NCBI GenBank assembly: GCA_000993955.1
Contig: LBZW01000005.1
Span: 1 to 33,498 of the forward strand
Direction of reading: 5' to 3'
Source: Candidatus Nomurabacteria bacterium GW2011_GWA2_40_9
GTDB lineage: Bacteria > Patescibacteriota > Minisyncoccia > Phycocordibacterales > UBA9973
Length of the DNA: 33,498 nt
Under the pieces are notes generated by a model that made no database searches, was not told the origin of the DNA, and worked only from the letters and a program-made list of their open reading frames with translations. Both the position numbers and the translations under genes were made by a program. Below, one piece after another: positions 9,946 through 17,957 of this stretch; within the stretch, counting starts at the first letter, position 1; each line of letters opens with the position of its first letter.

Positions 9946-10332
9946 CTACCACATTTTAAACAACGCTTCCCCACCGACTTGTTCTTTTCTCGCTTCACGT
10001 CCTGAAAGTATTCCTTTTGGTGTAGAGAGAACTAAAAGCCCAGATCCATTTCTCACGGTATTAATATCTTTCATCCCAAAATATACACGGCGAGATAGTT
10101 TTGAAACTCTTTCTACTTCTGTAATTTTTGGAGCCTTGCCATTGTAGATAAGTCCGAGTTCTAGAACTGGCTGGCCTTTCTTTGCTTTTTTTGCAACACT
10201 AGATATGTAACCTTCTTTTTGGAGGCACAACGCTATAGCATTTTTTAATTTAGAATAAGGTAAAACAACAGTTTCTTTTCCTGCTTTACCTCCATTCTTT
10301 ATACTTATTATCATGTTTGATATTGAATCCAT
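9946..10332 (-). CDS. rpsH: 30S ribosomal protein S8
   Basis: MDSISNMIISIKNGG...SGLLVLSTPKGILSGREARKEQVGGEALFKMW. Confidence 0.96.
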   Translation of the reverse strand: MDSISNMIISIKNGGKAGKETVVLPYSKLKNAIALCLQKEGYISSVAKKAKKGQPVLELGLIYNGKAPKITEVERVSKLSRRVYFGMKDINTVRNGSGLLVLSTPKGILSGREARKEQVGGEALFKMW

Positions 10333-10338
10333 AAAATT

Positions 10339-10524
10339 TTACCAACTAGACTTTCTTACTCCTGGTAAATTACCTTCGTTTGCTTGTTCTCGGAAACAGA
10401 TACGACAAAGTCCGAAATCTCGCATAAAGCCTTTTCCTCGGCCACAACGAAAACAACGGTTCTTCTGCCGAGTTGAAAACTTTGGTGTCTTTTTACTTCT
10501 TGCTATAACTGATGTTTTTGCCAT
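10339..10524 (-). CDS. rpsN: 30S ribosomal protein S14, zinc-binding type
   Basis: 61 aa; [38 protein letters not shown]. Confidence 0.97.
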   Translation of the reverse strand: MAKTSVIARSKKTPKFSTRQKNRCFRCGRGKGFMRDFGLCRICFREQANEGNLPGVRKSSW

Positions 10525-10702
10525 CCCATTAGAAAATTAAATAATAATGACTAGTGATTTTTTAATGTCCCCATAATTTTCTAACGGGACAAGTAAATTA
10601 AGAAAATAAAAGTCTTACAATATCTCACTTTTTTTCTTCAAAACCCCTTTTTTTAGGGATCGCAAAGGAGAAAAGTGGATTGATTAAAACTCTATTCCCT
10701 TG
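10525..10702 (-). promoter_or_regulatory. long rpsN leader with potential alternative helices
   Basis: 10574-10588 is complementary (15 bp, one wobble) to 10525-10539 next to the ATG; competing stem 10566-10571/10586-10591. Confidence 0.5.
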
Positions 10703-10708
10703 GGTCCT

Positions 10709-10737
10709 ATACTAGCAGATTGCTTTACAAGAGTCAA
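10709..10737 (-). promoter_or_regulatory. promoter of the rpsN operon
   Basis: On the minus strand TTGACT-17 bp-TAGTAT with CTGC upstream of -10; same form upstream of tuf and rpsS. Confidence 0.75.
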
Positions 10738-10783
10738 ATTTAAATGTTATTATATAGATTATTAATAATTAAAAAATTATGTT

Positions 10784-11227
10784 ATGAAATTAGAAAATCA
10801 ACCAAAAATTAAAATAAACAAAGAGAATGTGTCTGAAAAAAAATTATTCGATAAACTTTATGTTTGGGGGGCTGGAGCTCCTGAATTTCTAGATGAACTT
10901 AAATCCTACGAAGAAATGAACTTAATAAAAAGAGAGGATTTTGTAAAATTAGAGAAAGTACAAGAGCATGTAAAAAAATTATTATTCGATAAACTTTATG
11001 TTTGGGGGGCTGGAGCTCCTGAATTTCTAGATGAACTTAAATCTGTAAAAGAACTAAACATAATAACAGAAGAAGAATTTATGAAAATGGATGAAGTAAA
11101 AAAATTAATAAAGAAAAATCTTGAAGATAAACTTGATGTTTGGGGGCCTGGTTCTACTCAATACAGGGATTATCTAGCAGCAGCAGAAAAATTAGGATAT
11201 AAAAAACTTGAAAAAGAATTTGCTTAA
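10784..11227 (+). CDS. uncharacterised tandem-repeat protein (about three 46-aa units, DKLYVWGAGAPEFLDELKS)
   Basis: 147 aa ORF; 63-nt identical segments at 10843-10905 and 10981-11043, plus a diverged third unit. Confidence 0.8.
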   Translation: MKLENQPKIKINKENVSEKKLFDKLYVWGAGAPEFLDELKSYEEMNLIKREDFVKLEKVQEHVKKLLFDKLYVWGAGAPEFLDELKSVKELNIITEEEFMKMDEVKKLIKKNLEDKLDVWGPGSTQYRDYLAAAEKLGYKKLEKEFA

Positions 11228-11235
11228 ATATAAAA

Positions 11236-12372
11236 TTATATTAAAAAATCAAAATAATTATCTTTAGTGATAATTTGTATAGGTGAATCTGGATATGCTT
11301 TGTCCCATTCAGAAAGAGACACAATATCTCTAGTAAAATTCCATTTACATTCAAAAGCTTTATATCCATTGTACTCCTCTATAATATCTATTTCTTTCCC
11401 ATTCTCATACGATTGATAAAAATAATATTCTGGATGAGATAATCTTTCATATGAATTTTTCTTTATTCTTTCCATATAACAAAAATTCTCCCATAATTGT
11501 CCCCTATCAGCACGAGTACTCGCTTCTGTAAAATTACCAATTATTGCATTGCGTATTCCGGTATCATAAAAATAGTATTTTGGTTTAAATTTCAAGCTTT
11601 TACTCAATTTATTTGAAAAAGGTAACACTTTATGAATAACAAAAGTTTTCTCTAATAGATTTAAATATCTTTCAACTGTTTTCTGATTTAAACCTACTTC
11701 ACTAGCTAATTTTGATGATGATACTGGTTGCCCAATATATTGAGCAAGTAATTTTATTAAATGAAATAATTGTGATGGTGCTTTTATTTTTTCTAGTGCA
11801 AATATATCTTTCAATAAATATCCTTCAACAATTTCTTTTAATTTTGATTCTTTTTCAAAAGTTGATTTTGCTGTGTAAATTTGAGGATACAATCCATACA
11901 CTAGTAAAGTATTTAAGTTATCTTCTATTTCGTGACGCGGAAATTGTTTGGCTAATTCTTGCAAACCAAACGGATATAATGTAATAAGCTCTCTCCTGCC
12001 AACTAATGGTTCTCCTATTTTGTTTGCCAAATCAAAAGAACTAGAGCCAGTTGCAATGACAATCAAATCTGGGCGTGCATCTATCATTATTTTCAACCCT
12101 AATCCAATATTTGGCACATTTTGTGCTTCATCTATGATATATATAGAAAGACCTTCTACACGATTTAATATCCGTTTTGTATCACCTGAACCTAATATCT
12201 CTTGAACAGTTATATTATCACCAGAATCAACCAAATAAGGCACAGAAAGATCTTTTGTGTAATGTTTAAATAATGTTGTTTTACCTGCTCTCCGTGGTCC
12301 ATATATCACTAAAACTACTCCTTTTGATACTAAAGAGCTTATATTATATGTTCTTTTTATATATTCATTCAT
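11236..12372 (-). CDS. ATP-binding protein, AAA_14 / DUF4143 family (copy 1)
   Basis: Start trimmed to MNEYIKRTYN; Walker A YGPRRAGKTTLF, Walker B IYIIDEAQNV, ATGSSSFDLANKIGEPLVGR. Confidence 0.9.
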   Translation of the reverse strand: MNEYIKRTYNISSLVSKGVVLVIYGPRRAGKTTLFKHYTKDLSVPYLVDSGDNITVQEILGSGDTKRILNRVEGLSIYIIDEAQNVPNIGLGLKIMIDARPDLIVIATGSSSFDLANKIGEPLVGRRELITLYPFGLQELAKQFPRHEIEDNLNTLLVYGLYPQIYTAKSTFEKESKLKEIVEGYLLKDIFALEKIKAPSQLFHLIKLLAQYIGQPVSSSKLASEVGLNQKTVERYLNLLEKTFVIHKVLPFSNKLSKSLKFKPKYYFYDTGIRNAIIGNFTEASTRADRGQLWENFCYMERIKKNSYERLSHPEYYFYQSYENGKEIDIIEEYNGYKAFECKWNFTRDIVSLSEWDKAYPDSPIQIITKDNYFDFLI

Positions 12373-12380
12373 ATAATACG

Positions 12381-12408
12381 AGTATAGCAGATACTCATAT
12401 TTTGTCAA
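12381..12408 (-). promoter_or_regulatory. promoter of DUF4143 ATPase copy 1, near-leaderless
   Basis: TTGACA-16-TATACT with TGC extension; -10 ends 8 nt before ATG 12372. Confidence 0.7.
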
Positions 12409-12464
12409 ATACTAGTAGCAGTACTACTGATATTTTGAAATATCTCTCATAAAAATTCTATTTT

Positions 12465-13031
12465 CTATTTCTTCTTCTTTTCGTCTTCTTTCTTGAAAGG
12501 CATGCCGAGGAGTTCAAAGAAGGCTAAGCCTTCGGGCTTTGTTTTTGCAGTAGAGACGAGGGTGATAGCTAAACCGAAAATATCTTTTACATCTTCATCA
12601 GCTGTTTCTGGGAAGATGGTGTGTTCTTTTATACCCATAGTCAGGTTACCGATAGCATCTACTGTAGAGAGGTTTATCCCACGAAAGTCTTTTGTTCGAG
12701 GAAGAGCTATATTGATGAGCTTTTCTAGAAATGCATACATACGAGCTCCACGAAGAGTCACCACCACCCCGATAGGGTCACCTTGGCGAACTTTGAAAGA
12801 AGCGATAGATTTCTTTGCCCCTTTTTTTGTCGGTTTCTGCCCAGTGATCTTTGCAAGTCTATCGGCCACTTGGTCGTTTTTGTTCTTGTCTTTCTTGATA
12901 GCTGTACCTGTACCGACATTTATCACGACTTTTACTAGTCGTGGGGTAGCCATTTTATTTTTGAAATGAAAGGCGTCTTTCATTTTTCCAAATGTTTCAG
13001 CTTCTTTTTCTTTTACAGTTAAATGTTTCAT
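12465..13031 (-). CDS. rplE: 50S ribosomal protein L5
   Basis: ATPRLVKVVINVGTGTA...GQKPTKKGAKKSIASFKVRQGDPIGVVVTLRG. Confidence 0.97.
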   Translation of the reverse strand: MKHLTVKEKEAETFGKMKDAFHFKNKMATPRLVKVVINVGTGTAIKKDKNKNDQVADRLAKITGQKPTKKGAKKSIASFKVRQGDPIGVVVTLRGARMYAFLEKLINIALPRTKDFRGINLSTVDAIGNLTMGIKEHTIFPETADEDVKDIFGLAITLVSTAKTKPEGLAFFELLGMPFKKEDEKKKK

Positions 13032-13036
13032 ATAAT

Positions 13037-13255
13037 TTAATTTAATTTTTTAGCATTTGAAGCATGCACAGGCATAGCCATATTTATGACACTACCTTTT
13101 TCCCCCGACTTTCTAGGTCGCTGATGCTTCTTCATCATGTTTATACCTTCTACTACTACTTTGTTTTCAGTAGGTATTGCTTTAGTAATTTTTCCTTTCT
13201 TTCCTTTGTCTTTACCAGCTATCATTATTATATTGTCTCCTTTTTTTAATTTCAT
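13037..13255 (-). CDS. rplX: 50S ribosomal protein L24
   Basis: Start trimmed to MKLKKGDNIIMIAGKDKGKKGKI; KW-type motif. Confidence 0.95.
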   Translation of the reverse strand: MKLKKGDNIIMIAGKDKGKKGKITKAIPTENKVVVEGINMMKKHQRPRKSGEKGSVINMAMPVHASNAKKLN

Positions 13256-13269
13256 ATTTTTATTTTGCA

Positions 13270-13324
13270 CCACATGTCGGACTTGTGGACTAATTTAACT
13301 TCTGTCCACAAGTCCGACATGTGG
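13270..13324. repeat. H-family inverted-repeat element, copy 3 (rplN/rplX spacer)
   Basis: CCACATGTCGGACTTGTGG - 17 nt - CCACAAGTCCGACATGTGG. Confidence 0.97.
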
Positions 13325-13329
13325 CTCTA

Positions 13330-13701
13330 TTATATAACTTCAGGTGCTAAAGAAATTATCTTTTGAAAACCTTTTTCCGCCAACTCTCTCGGCATCGGTC
13401 CGAACACACGCCCTGCTTTTGGATCCATCTTGCCTTTTTCTAGTATTACCACAGCATTGTCATCAAAACGAATATATGAGCCATCTTTTCTACGGTATGC
13501 AGCACGAGTTCGCACTACCACAGCTTGATGCACATCTTTCTTCTTGACTCCCTTTCGAGGTGAAGCCACCTTTACAGTAATAACAACGAGTTCACCGATA
13601 CTAGCGTATCTTTTCTTTGAACTTCCAAGAACCTTGAATACCTGTCCGACGGTACCCCCTGCATTGTCTGTTATTTTTACTATTGTTTGTGGTTGAATCA
13701 T
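13330..13701 (-). CDS. rplN: 50S ribosomal protein L14
   Basis: [16 protein letters not shown]...[26 protein letters not shown]. Confidence 0.98.
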   Translation of the reverse strand: MIQPQTIVKITDNAGGTVGQVFKVLGSSKKRYASIGELVVITVKVASPRKGVKKKDVHQAVVVRTRAAYRRKDGSYIRFDDNAVVILEKGKMDPKAGRVFGPMPRELAEKGFQKIISLAPEVI

Positions 13702-13961
13702 ATAATTACTTTAAATCTTTTATCTTTTGAAATCGGTCTAGTTTCTACGATCTCTACGATGTCGCCTGTCTTGTATTTATTATCTTCATCATGTGCTTTA
13801 TACTTCTTACTCACTTTGTAGAACTTGCCGTATTTTGGATGTTTGATAAAGCGTGATACAGAGACTACTACTGTCTTGTTCATCTTGTCAGAAACAACTA
13901 CACCTTTTAATGTGCTTTTGTTCTTCTCTTCTATTTCTTTTTTTTCTGTTCTTGTTTTCAT
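13698..13961 (-). CDS. rpsQ: 30S ribosomal protein S17
   Basis: [29 protein letters not shown]. Confidence 0.97.
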   Translation of the reverse strand: MKTRTEKKEIEEKNKSTLKGVVVSDKMNKTVVVSVSRFIKHPKYGKFYKVSKKYKAHDEDNKYKTGDIVEIVETRPISKDKRFKVII

Positions 13962-13997
13962 GTATTTACATTATAACTTTACAAACTTTATAACTTT

Positions 13998-14189
13998 CTA
14001 CTTTTTTGCCTTTATCGCAGTCATTATTCTAGCTATGTCTTTTTTTATAGTCGCTTCTTCTTTCACATTCTTTGACTTTGAACCTTGTGTATTAAAACGC
14101 AATACTCTGAGGCTCTCTGTCAAAGCAACTAATTTTGTCTTCAATTCTTCTTTATCACTTTCTTTTAAATTGTCTTTTTTCTTTGTCAT
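13998..14189 (-). CDS. rpmC: 50S ribosomal protein L29
   Basis: 63 aa; position between L16 and S17; ELKTKLVALTESLRVLRFNTQGSKSKNVKEEATIKKDIARIMT. Confidence 0.9.
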   Translation of the reverse strand: MTKKKDNLKESDKEELKTKLVALTESLRVLRFNTQGSKSKNVKEEATIKKDIARIMTAIKAKK

Positions 14190-14201
14190 TGTTTTTTGTG
14201 T

Positions 14202-14241
14202 CCCCCTCTCCTTTTTAAGGAGAGGGTTGGGGTGAGGTGAA
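14202..14241. repeat. T-family GC-rich hairpin repeat, copy 1 (rplP/rpmC spacer)
   Basis: CCCCCTCTCCTTTTTAAGGAGAGGGTTGGGGTGAGGTGA; near-identical to 15626-15664. Confidence 0.9.
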
Positions 14242-14667
14242 TTATTTATTAACTCTAGCTACGATACGGGTCTTTACTGGCAATTTACTGCCTGCTTTGC
14301 GAAGTGCTTCACGAGCTATCTTCTCATCCACTCCGTCAACTTCAAATATAATACGCCCCGGTAAAACTTCAAAACAATAACCTTGTGGGTCGCCTTTACC
14401 CTTTCCCATACCCATCTGAGCTGCTTTTTGAGTAAAAGGTCGGTCAGGGAAAATACGCACCCAATATTTGCCAGCTTTGGTGAGTGTACGAGAGATAACT
14501 TTTCTAGAAGCTTCTAGTTGGTTTGATTTTACTCGTGCCTGACTTTCAGCTTTTAATCCAAAAGAACCAAAAGAAAGCTTTGTGCCTCTGGTGTCAGCAG
14601 TAAAAGCCTTTGGATTTACTCGTCCAACCTGCCACTTTCTGAATTTTACTTTTTTTGGAATAAACAT
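14242..14667 (-). CDS. rplP: 50S ribosomal protein L16
   Basis: FIPKKVKFRKWQ...MGMGKGKGDPQGYCFEVLPGRIIFEVDGV. Confidence 0.97.
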   Translation of the reverse strand: MFIPKKVKFRKWQVGRVNPKAFTADTRGTKLSFGSFGLKAESQARVKSNQLEASRKVISRTLTKAGKYWVRIFPDRPFTQKAAQMGMGKGKGDPQGYCFEVLPGRIIFEVDGVDEKIAREALRKAGSKLPVKTRIVARVNK

Positions 14668-14682
14668 AATATTTTATTTCTT

Positions 14683-15212
14683 TTATTTCTTAGCGAATAT
14701 TTTACCTCTATAAATCCACACCTTGATACCGATCACTCCGTACGCTAGGTTTGCTCGTTCTCGTTTGAAATCAATATCCGCACGGAAAGTCTGAAGTGGA
14801 ATACTTCCTCTTTTCAGCTCTTCCGTCCGAGCAATTTCAGCTCCACCGAGTCTTCCCCCGAGCACAATTCTCGCTCCTTCCACTCCCTGAGCTTGCATTA
14901 CTTTTTCTATTACTTGCTTTATTACTCGGCGATACGGCATTCGTTTTTCTAGTCCTTCTGCTATCATATAGGCCACTATAGCAGCATCTGCTTCTGGATT
15001 TGTTACCTCTACTATTTCTAATTTAAAATCTTCAGCTTTTGGAAGTTCTAATTTTTCCATTTTTTTAAGAATATCTGCCTTGAGCTTTGTAGCCCCTTCA
15101 CCAGTCCTACCTATAATCATTCCTGGTCGTGAAGTCTTTATGATGAATCTTGTAGTCTTTTGATTTCTAGTATTACTAATCTATGTGCATATGGGTGAAC
15201 TATTTTTGACAT
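14683..15212 (-). pseudogene. rpsC: 30S ribosomal protein S3, internally deleted and frame-disrupted in this sequence
   Basis: N-terminal MSKIVHPYAHRLVIL from ATG 15212, then a different frame ...KTTRFIIKTSRPGMIIGRTGEGATKLKADI...YGVIGIKVWIYRGKIFAKK*; the intervening conserved segment is missing. Confidence 0.85.
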
Positions 15213-15220
15213 AAAATGAA

Positions 15221-15598
15221 TTAGGTGCTAGGGACTAGTTTCTTACTTTTAACTTTCGACTTTATACTTTTAACTGCTTGTTCTCCAAGAACAAGCGTCA
15301 CATGACTTGTACGCTTGTTGATTCTCGCCCCTCTTCCCATGGCTCTGGGCATCATACGCTTCATGACTATGCCCTTGTCAACGCAAATTTCTTTGATAAA
15401 GAGATTTTCCCTCTCCGCGCCTGTTTGTTTTGCATTTGCAACTGCACTTTCTATGAGTTTCTTGATAGGCATTCCTGCCCGCTTCGCCAAAAAGTCTAGT
15501 GCCACCACTGCCTCGTCTATACTTTTCCCTTTTACGAGGTCAGCAACGAGCCGAACTTTTCTGGGTGATTGTCTGTAATTTTTTAAAAATGCTTTCAT
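15221..15598 (-). CDS. rplV: 50S ribosomal protein L22
   Basis: KNYRQSPRKVRLVADLVKGKSIDEAV...RMMPRAMGRGARINKRTSHVTLVL. Confidence 0.97.
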   Translation of the reverse strand: MKAFLKNYRQSPRKVRLVADLVKGKSIDEAVVALDFLAKRAGMPIKKLIESAVANAKQTGAERENLFIKEICVDKGIVMKRMMPRAMGRGARINKRTSHVTLVLGEQAVKSIKSKVKSKKLVPST

Positions 15599-15625
15599 GT
15601 TTTTTTATAATTATTTTTTCATCTT

Positions 15626-15664
15626 CCCCCTCTCCTTTTTTAAGGAGAGGGTTGGGGTGAGGTG
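15626..15664. repeat. T-family GC-rich hairpin repeat, copy 2 (rpsS/rplV spacer)
   Basis: CCCCCTCTCCTTTTTTAAGGAGAGGGTTGGGGTGAGGTGA. Confidence 0.9.
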
Positions 15665-15666
15665 AT

Positions 15667-16017
15667 TTATTTCTTCTTCGCTCCCGGTATGGCTGCAGCT
15701 GTCGCAGTTTTTGCTTGGGTTATTTCAGCTTCTTTCTTCTTTTGTTCAAGTTCTTTCTGCATCTTGCCTCCGTGCTTTGTAAATTTCTTTGTAGGAGAAA
15801 ATTCACCCAGTCTGTGCCCCACCATGTCTTCGGTCGCTAGTACTGCTATATGCACCTTGCCATTATAAACTCCAAACGAAAAACCTACCATCTCTGGAGA
15901 AATAACAGCAGCTCTTTTCCAAGTCTTTATGATTTCAGTATTTAACGGATTTTTACCAGCTATTTTTTTAAGTAGCCTCTCGTCAATATTTATTCCTTTT
16001 TTGATTGACCGTGTCAT
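15667..16017 (-). CDS. rpsS: 30S ribosomal protein S19 with Ala/Lys-rich C-terminal extension
   Basis: MTRSIKKGINIDERLLKKI...VYNGKVHIAVLATEDMVGHRLGEFSPTKKF. Confidence 0.97.
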   Translation of the reverse strand: MTRSIKKGINIDERLLKKIAGKNPLNTEIIKTWKRAAVISPEMVGFSFGVYNGKVHIAVLATEDMVGHRLGEFSPTKKFTKHGGKMQKELEQKKKEAEITQAKTATAAAIPGAKKK

Positions 16018-16065
16018 GTATATTTATATTTTCTATAAGAAAAAGCTCTAACGAGCTTAAGCTCC

Positions 16066-16095
16066 ATACTAGCAAATATGGGAGCGAAATGTCAA
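16066..16095 (-). promoter_or_regulatory. promoter of the rpsS operon
   Basis: TTGACA-18-TAGTAT with TTTGC extension, 49 nt upstream of rpsS. Confidence 0.75.
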
Positions 16096-16101
16096 ATTAT
16101 T

Positions 16102-16308
16102 TTAAGTTGAATAATCAATACCAGAATCTTTTAAAATACGAGCAGTAAGACCTTTCTTTAGTACTCTTCCATGGCAAGGTACAGAGATCGGCGGAAAGCC
16201 ATTTTTACGGAAAATTTTATGACTACCCTTTTGTCTGGAAAAAAGAAAGCCATTTTGTTCAAGCAAAGAAATGATTTCTTTATCAGTAAATATAGGAAGT
16301 TTAGGCAT
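16102..16308 (-). CDS. hicA: HicA family toxin (mRNA interferase)
   Basis: MPKLPIFTDKEIISLLEQNGFLFSRQKGSHKIFRKNG...VPCHGRVLKKGLTARILKDSGI. Confidence 0.92.
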   Translation of the reverse strand: MPKLPIFTDKEIISLLEQNGFLFSRQKGSHKIFRKNGFPPISVPCHGRVLKKGLTARILKDSGIDYST

Positions 16309-16537
16309 ATACGAGTACTGCGCCAATAAGCGGAGACGCTTTTTGTGGCTGAATATCCCCAACTTCACTCAATTCTTCTAGATAAAGTTCAATTGCTTCA
16401 GTGATATTTCTTTCTGCTTCTTCTAAAGAATCCCCTTGAGTATTGCAACCAGGCAAACTTGGAGCATATGCGACATACCCCCCTTCTTCCGAAGGTTCGT
16501 ATACTACACTAATAAGTTTTGTTGACATTTTCTTCAT
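16301..16537 (-). CDS. hicB: HicB family antitoxin
   Basis: VVYEPSEEGGYVAYAPSLPGCNTQGDSLEEAERNITEAIELYLEEL; overlaps hicA start. Confidence 0.92.
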   Translation of the reverse strand: MKKMSTKLISVVYEPSEEGGYVAYAPSLPGCNTQGDSLEEAERNITEAIELYLEELSEVGDIQPQKASPLIGAVLVYA

Positions 16538-16574
16538 AAAAACATTATACCATAAAATGGCTTTCTTCCAAAAT

Positions 16575-16802
16575 CTATAAATTCTCTTCTATTGGTGCGG
16601 GCTCTGTTGCAGGAATTTCTTGTGGCGTTGCCTCATCACCTGTAACTTCTATAATTTCTATTTCTGGTTCAGTAGCATCACCTCCCCCTGCCCCTCCTCC
16701 ACAAGGAGGGGAGTTGATTCTTCTCCTCCGAGTTTTGGAGGAGTGTCGCTTGAGGACGAGGTGGTGGAAGAGGATGGGGTGGTTTGATTGTGTTGATGAC
16801 AC
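16575..16802 (-). other. low-confidence ORF / gene remnant containing a GC-rich repeat insertion
   Basis: N-terminal half is CTCC/GGAG hairpin-repeat sequence; C-terminal half acidic, Thr/Pro-rich. An overlapping frame upstream is open without an ATG. Confidence 0.3.
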
Positions 16803-17046
16803 TAGCAGTTTGATTTGTATTAGGTAAAGAGAATATAGCTACTAGTTCATGACCTGCTGGTTGTAATATATTTTGGATGTAAGGGGTGAAGAGAGAAAAG
16901 ATACTTTTTTCTTTAGAACCCTTTTGACCATATTTTTATTTATTTTCTCCTCTTAATTTTTTAAATTTAATTAAGTAGAAACTAATATATTATACAACTT
17001 TTACTTGTGAGAAAAAAGAGGAGTGAGGTGGGGATAACTTTGCAAA

Positions 17047-17078
17047 TAAAAAATCTCTCAGATGAGAGATTTTTTATT
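17047..17078 (-). terminator. hairpin terminator downstream of higA
   Basis: AAAAAATCTCTCagatGAGAGATTTTTTATTT. Confidence 0.8.
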
Positions 17079-17384
17079 TTAAACTAACTCTAATTCCTTA
17101 TTAAATACCCTTGCAATCCTATTGAGCGTACCTATGGAAAAACTGTGAGTTCCGCTTTCAATTCTAGCAATAACAGACTGAGGCATCTGAGCTTTACCTG
17201 CAAGATCCTTTTGTGTCAAATCCTTTTCTAGCCGAATATGTTTTATTTGATTTGAAAGCTTTAAACGAGCAAGTTCTTCATTATAAGAGCCCTGAAATGC
17301 TTCAGATTTAAAACTCTTAGCAAAAACCTCATCAAATGTATATAGCTTCAATATTTTATTTTTCCCTGCTTTTATTTTTTTCAT
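17079..17384 (-). CDS. higA: HigA-like XRE-family antitoxin
   Basis: HIRLEKDLTQKDLAGKAQMPQSVIARIESGTHSFSIGTLNRIARVF. Confidence 0.88.
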   Translation of the reverse strand: MKKIKAGKNKILKLYTFDEVFAKSFKSEAFQGSYNEELARLKLSNQIKHIRLEKDLTQKDLAGKAQMPQSVIARIESGTHSFSIGTLNRIARVFNKELELV

Positions 17385-17399
17385 ATATTTTTTATTAAA

Positions 17400-17708
17400 T
17401 TAAATTTTTATAATTCTTTTATATATCTTTTCTGCATATTCTATTTCCTTTTTGGGTGTTCTTGCACTTTGTTTGATAAATGTGTGAATAAAATATAGAA
17501 ATTCTTGCTGTATAAAAAATACGAATCTGTACTTTTTTATTTTAAGTTCGCGAATAGGGGTTCGAAGAATTTTTGTTTCTACAAGCTCAAAGTGTCCCTC
17601 CTTCATTGCTGTGATGGCAGCTGTTGCTTTAGCACGATCCGCCTCAGGCATAGAATTCAACATCTTTTTTACATCATCGAGAAACAATGCTGTATATCTC
17701 TTTTCCAT
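17400..17708 (-). CDS. higB: HigB/RelE-like toxin (phage gp49-like)
   Basis: MPEADRAKATAAITAMKEGHFELVETKILRTPIRELKIKKYRFVFFIQ; paired with the XRE antitoxin. Confidence 0.85.
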   Translation of the reverse strand: MEKRYTALFLDDVKKMLNSMPEADRAKATAAITAMKEGHFELVETKILRTPIRELKIKKYRFVFFIQQEFLYFIHTFIKQSARTPKKEIEYAEKIYKRIIKI

Positions 17709-17762
17709 CTAAACATTATTATAATATCTTTATATCAAATTTACAATTACTACATCAAATAT

Positions 17763-17792
17763 AGTATAGCAAAGTTGCTATACTCATGTCAA
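17763..17792 (-). promoter_or_regulatory. upstream higBA promoter with palindromic operator
   Basis: TTGACA-18-TATACT; palindrome TATAGCAA-AG-TTGCTATA (17765-17782) overlaps the promoter. Confidence 0.65.
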
Positions 17793-17795
17793 CAA

Positions 17796-17826
17796 AAAAC
17801 TCCGAAGGGAGTTTTTTGTTTTTTCT
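17796..17826. terminator. bidirectional hairpin terminator
   Basis: AAAAAACTCCgaaGGGAGTTTTTTGTTTTTT. Confidence 0.8.
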
Positions 17827-17894
17827 TGATTATTTTTAAAATTATTATCCTTTTTTGTTCTTGCCGACTTTTAGTTTATTTTCTTCTTTTACAC

Positions 17895-17950
17895 AAAGTA
17901 ACTACTTTTTGTATAGTAGAGTTGCATAAAGTAGCTACTTTATGTATATT
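17895..17950 (+). promoter_or_regulatory. promoter/operator of DUF4143 ATPase copy 2
   Basis: Two palindromes 33 bp apart (AAAGTAACTACTTT 17895-17908; AAAGTAGCTACTTT 17928-17941); TTGCAT-17-TATATT ending 7 nt before ATG 17958. Confidence 0.65.
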
Positions 17951-17957
17951 AGAGTAT

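Noticed and set aside
10843-11043. CRISPR-like repeat array
   Set aside because: Only two identical 63-nt segments 138 nt apart, in frame within a coding tandem-repeat protein; no spacer pattern.
17505-17957. 150-aa N-terminal extension of DUF4143 ATPase copy 2
   Set aside because: Runs through the higB gene, terminator and promoter region; no domain content, and the start at 17958 fits the family and promoter.
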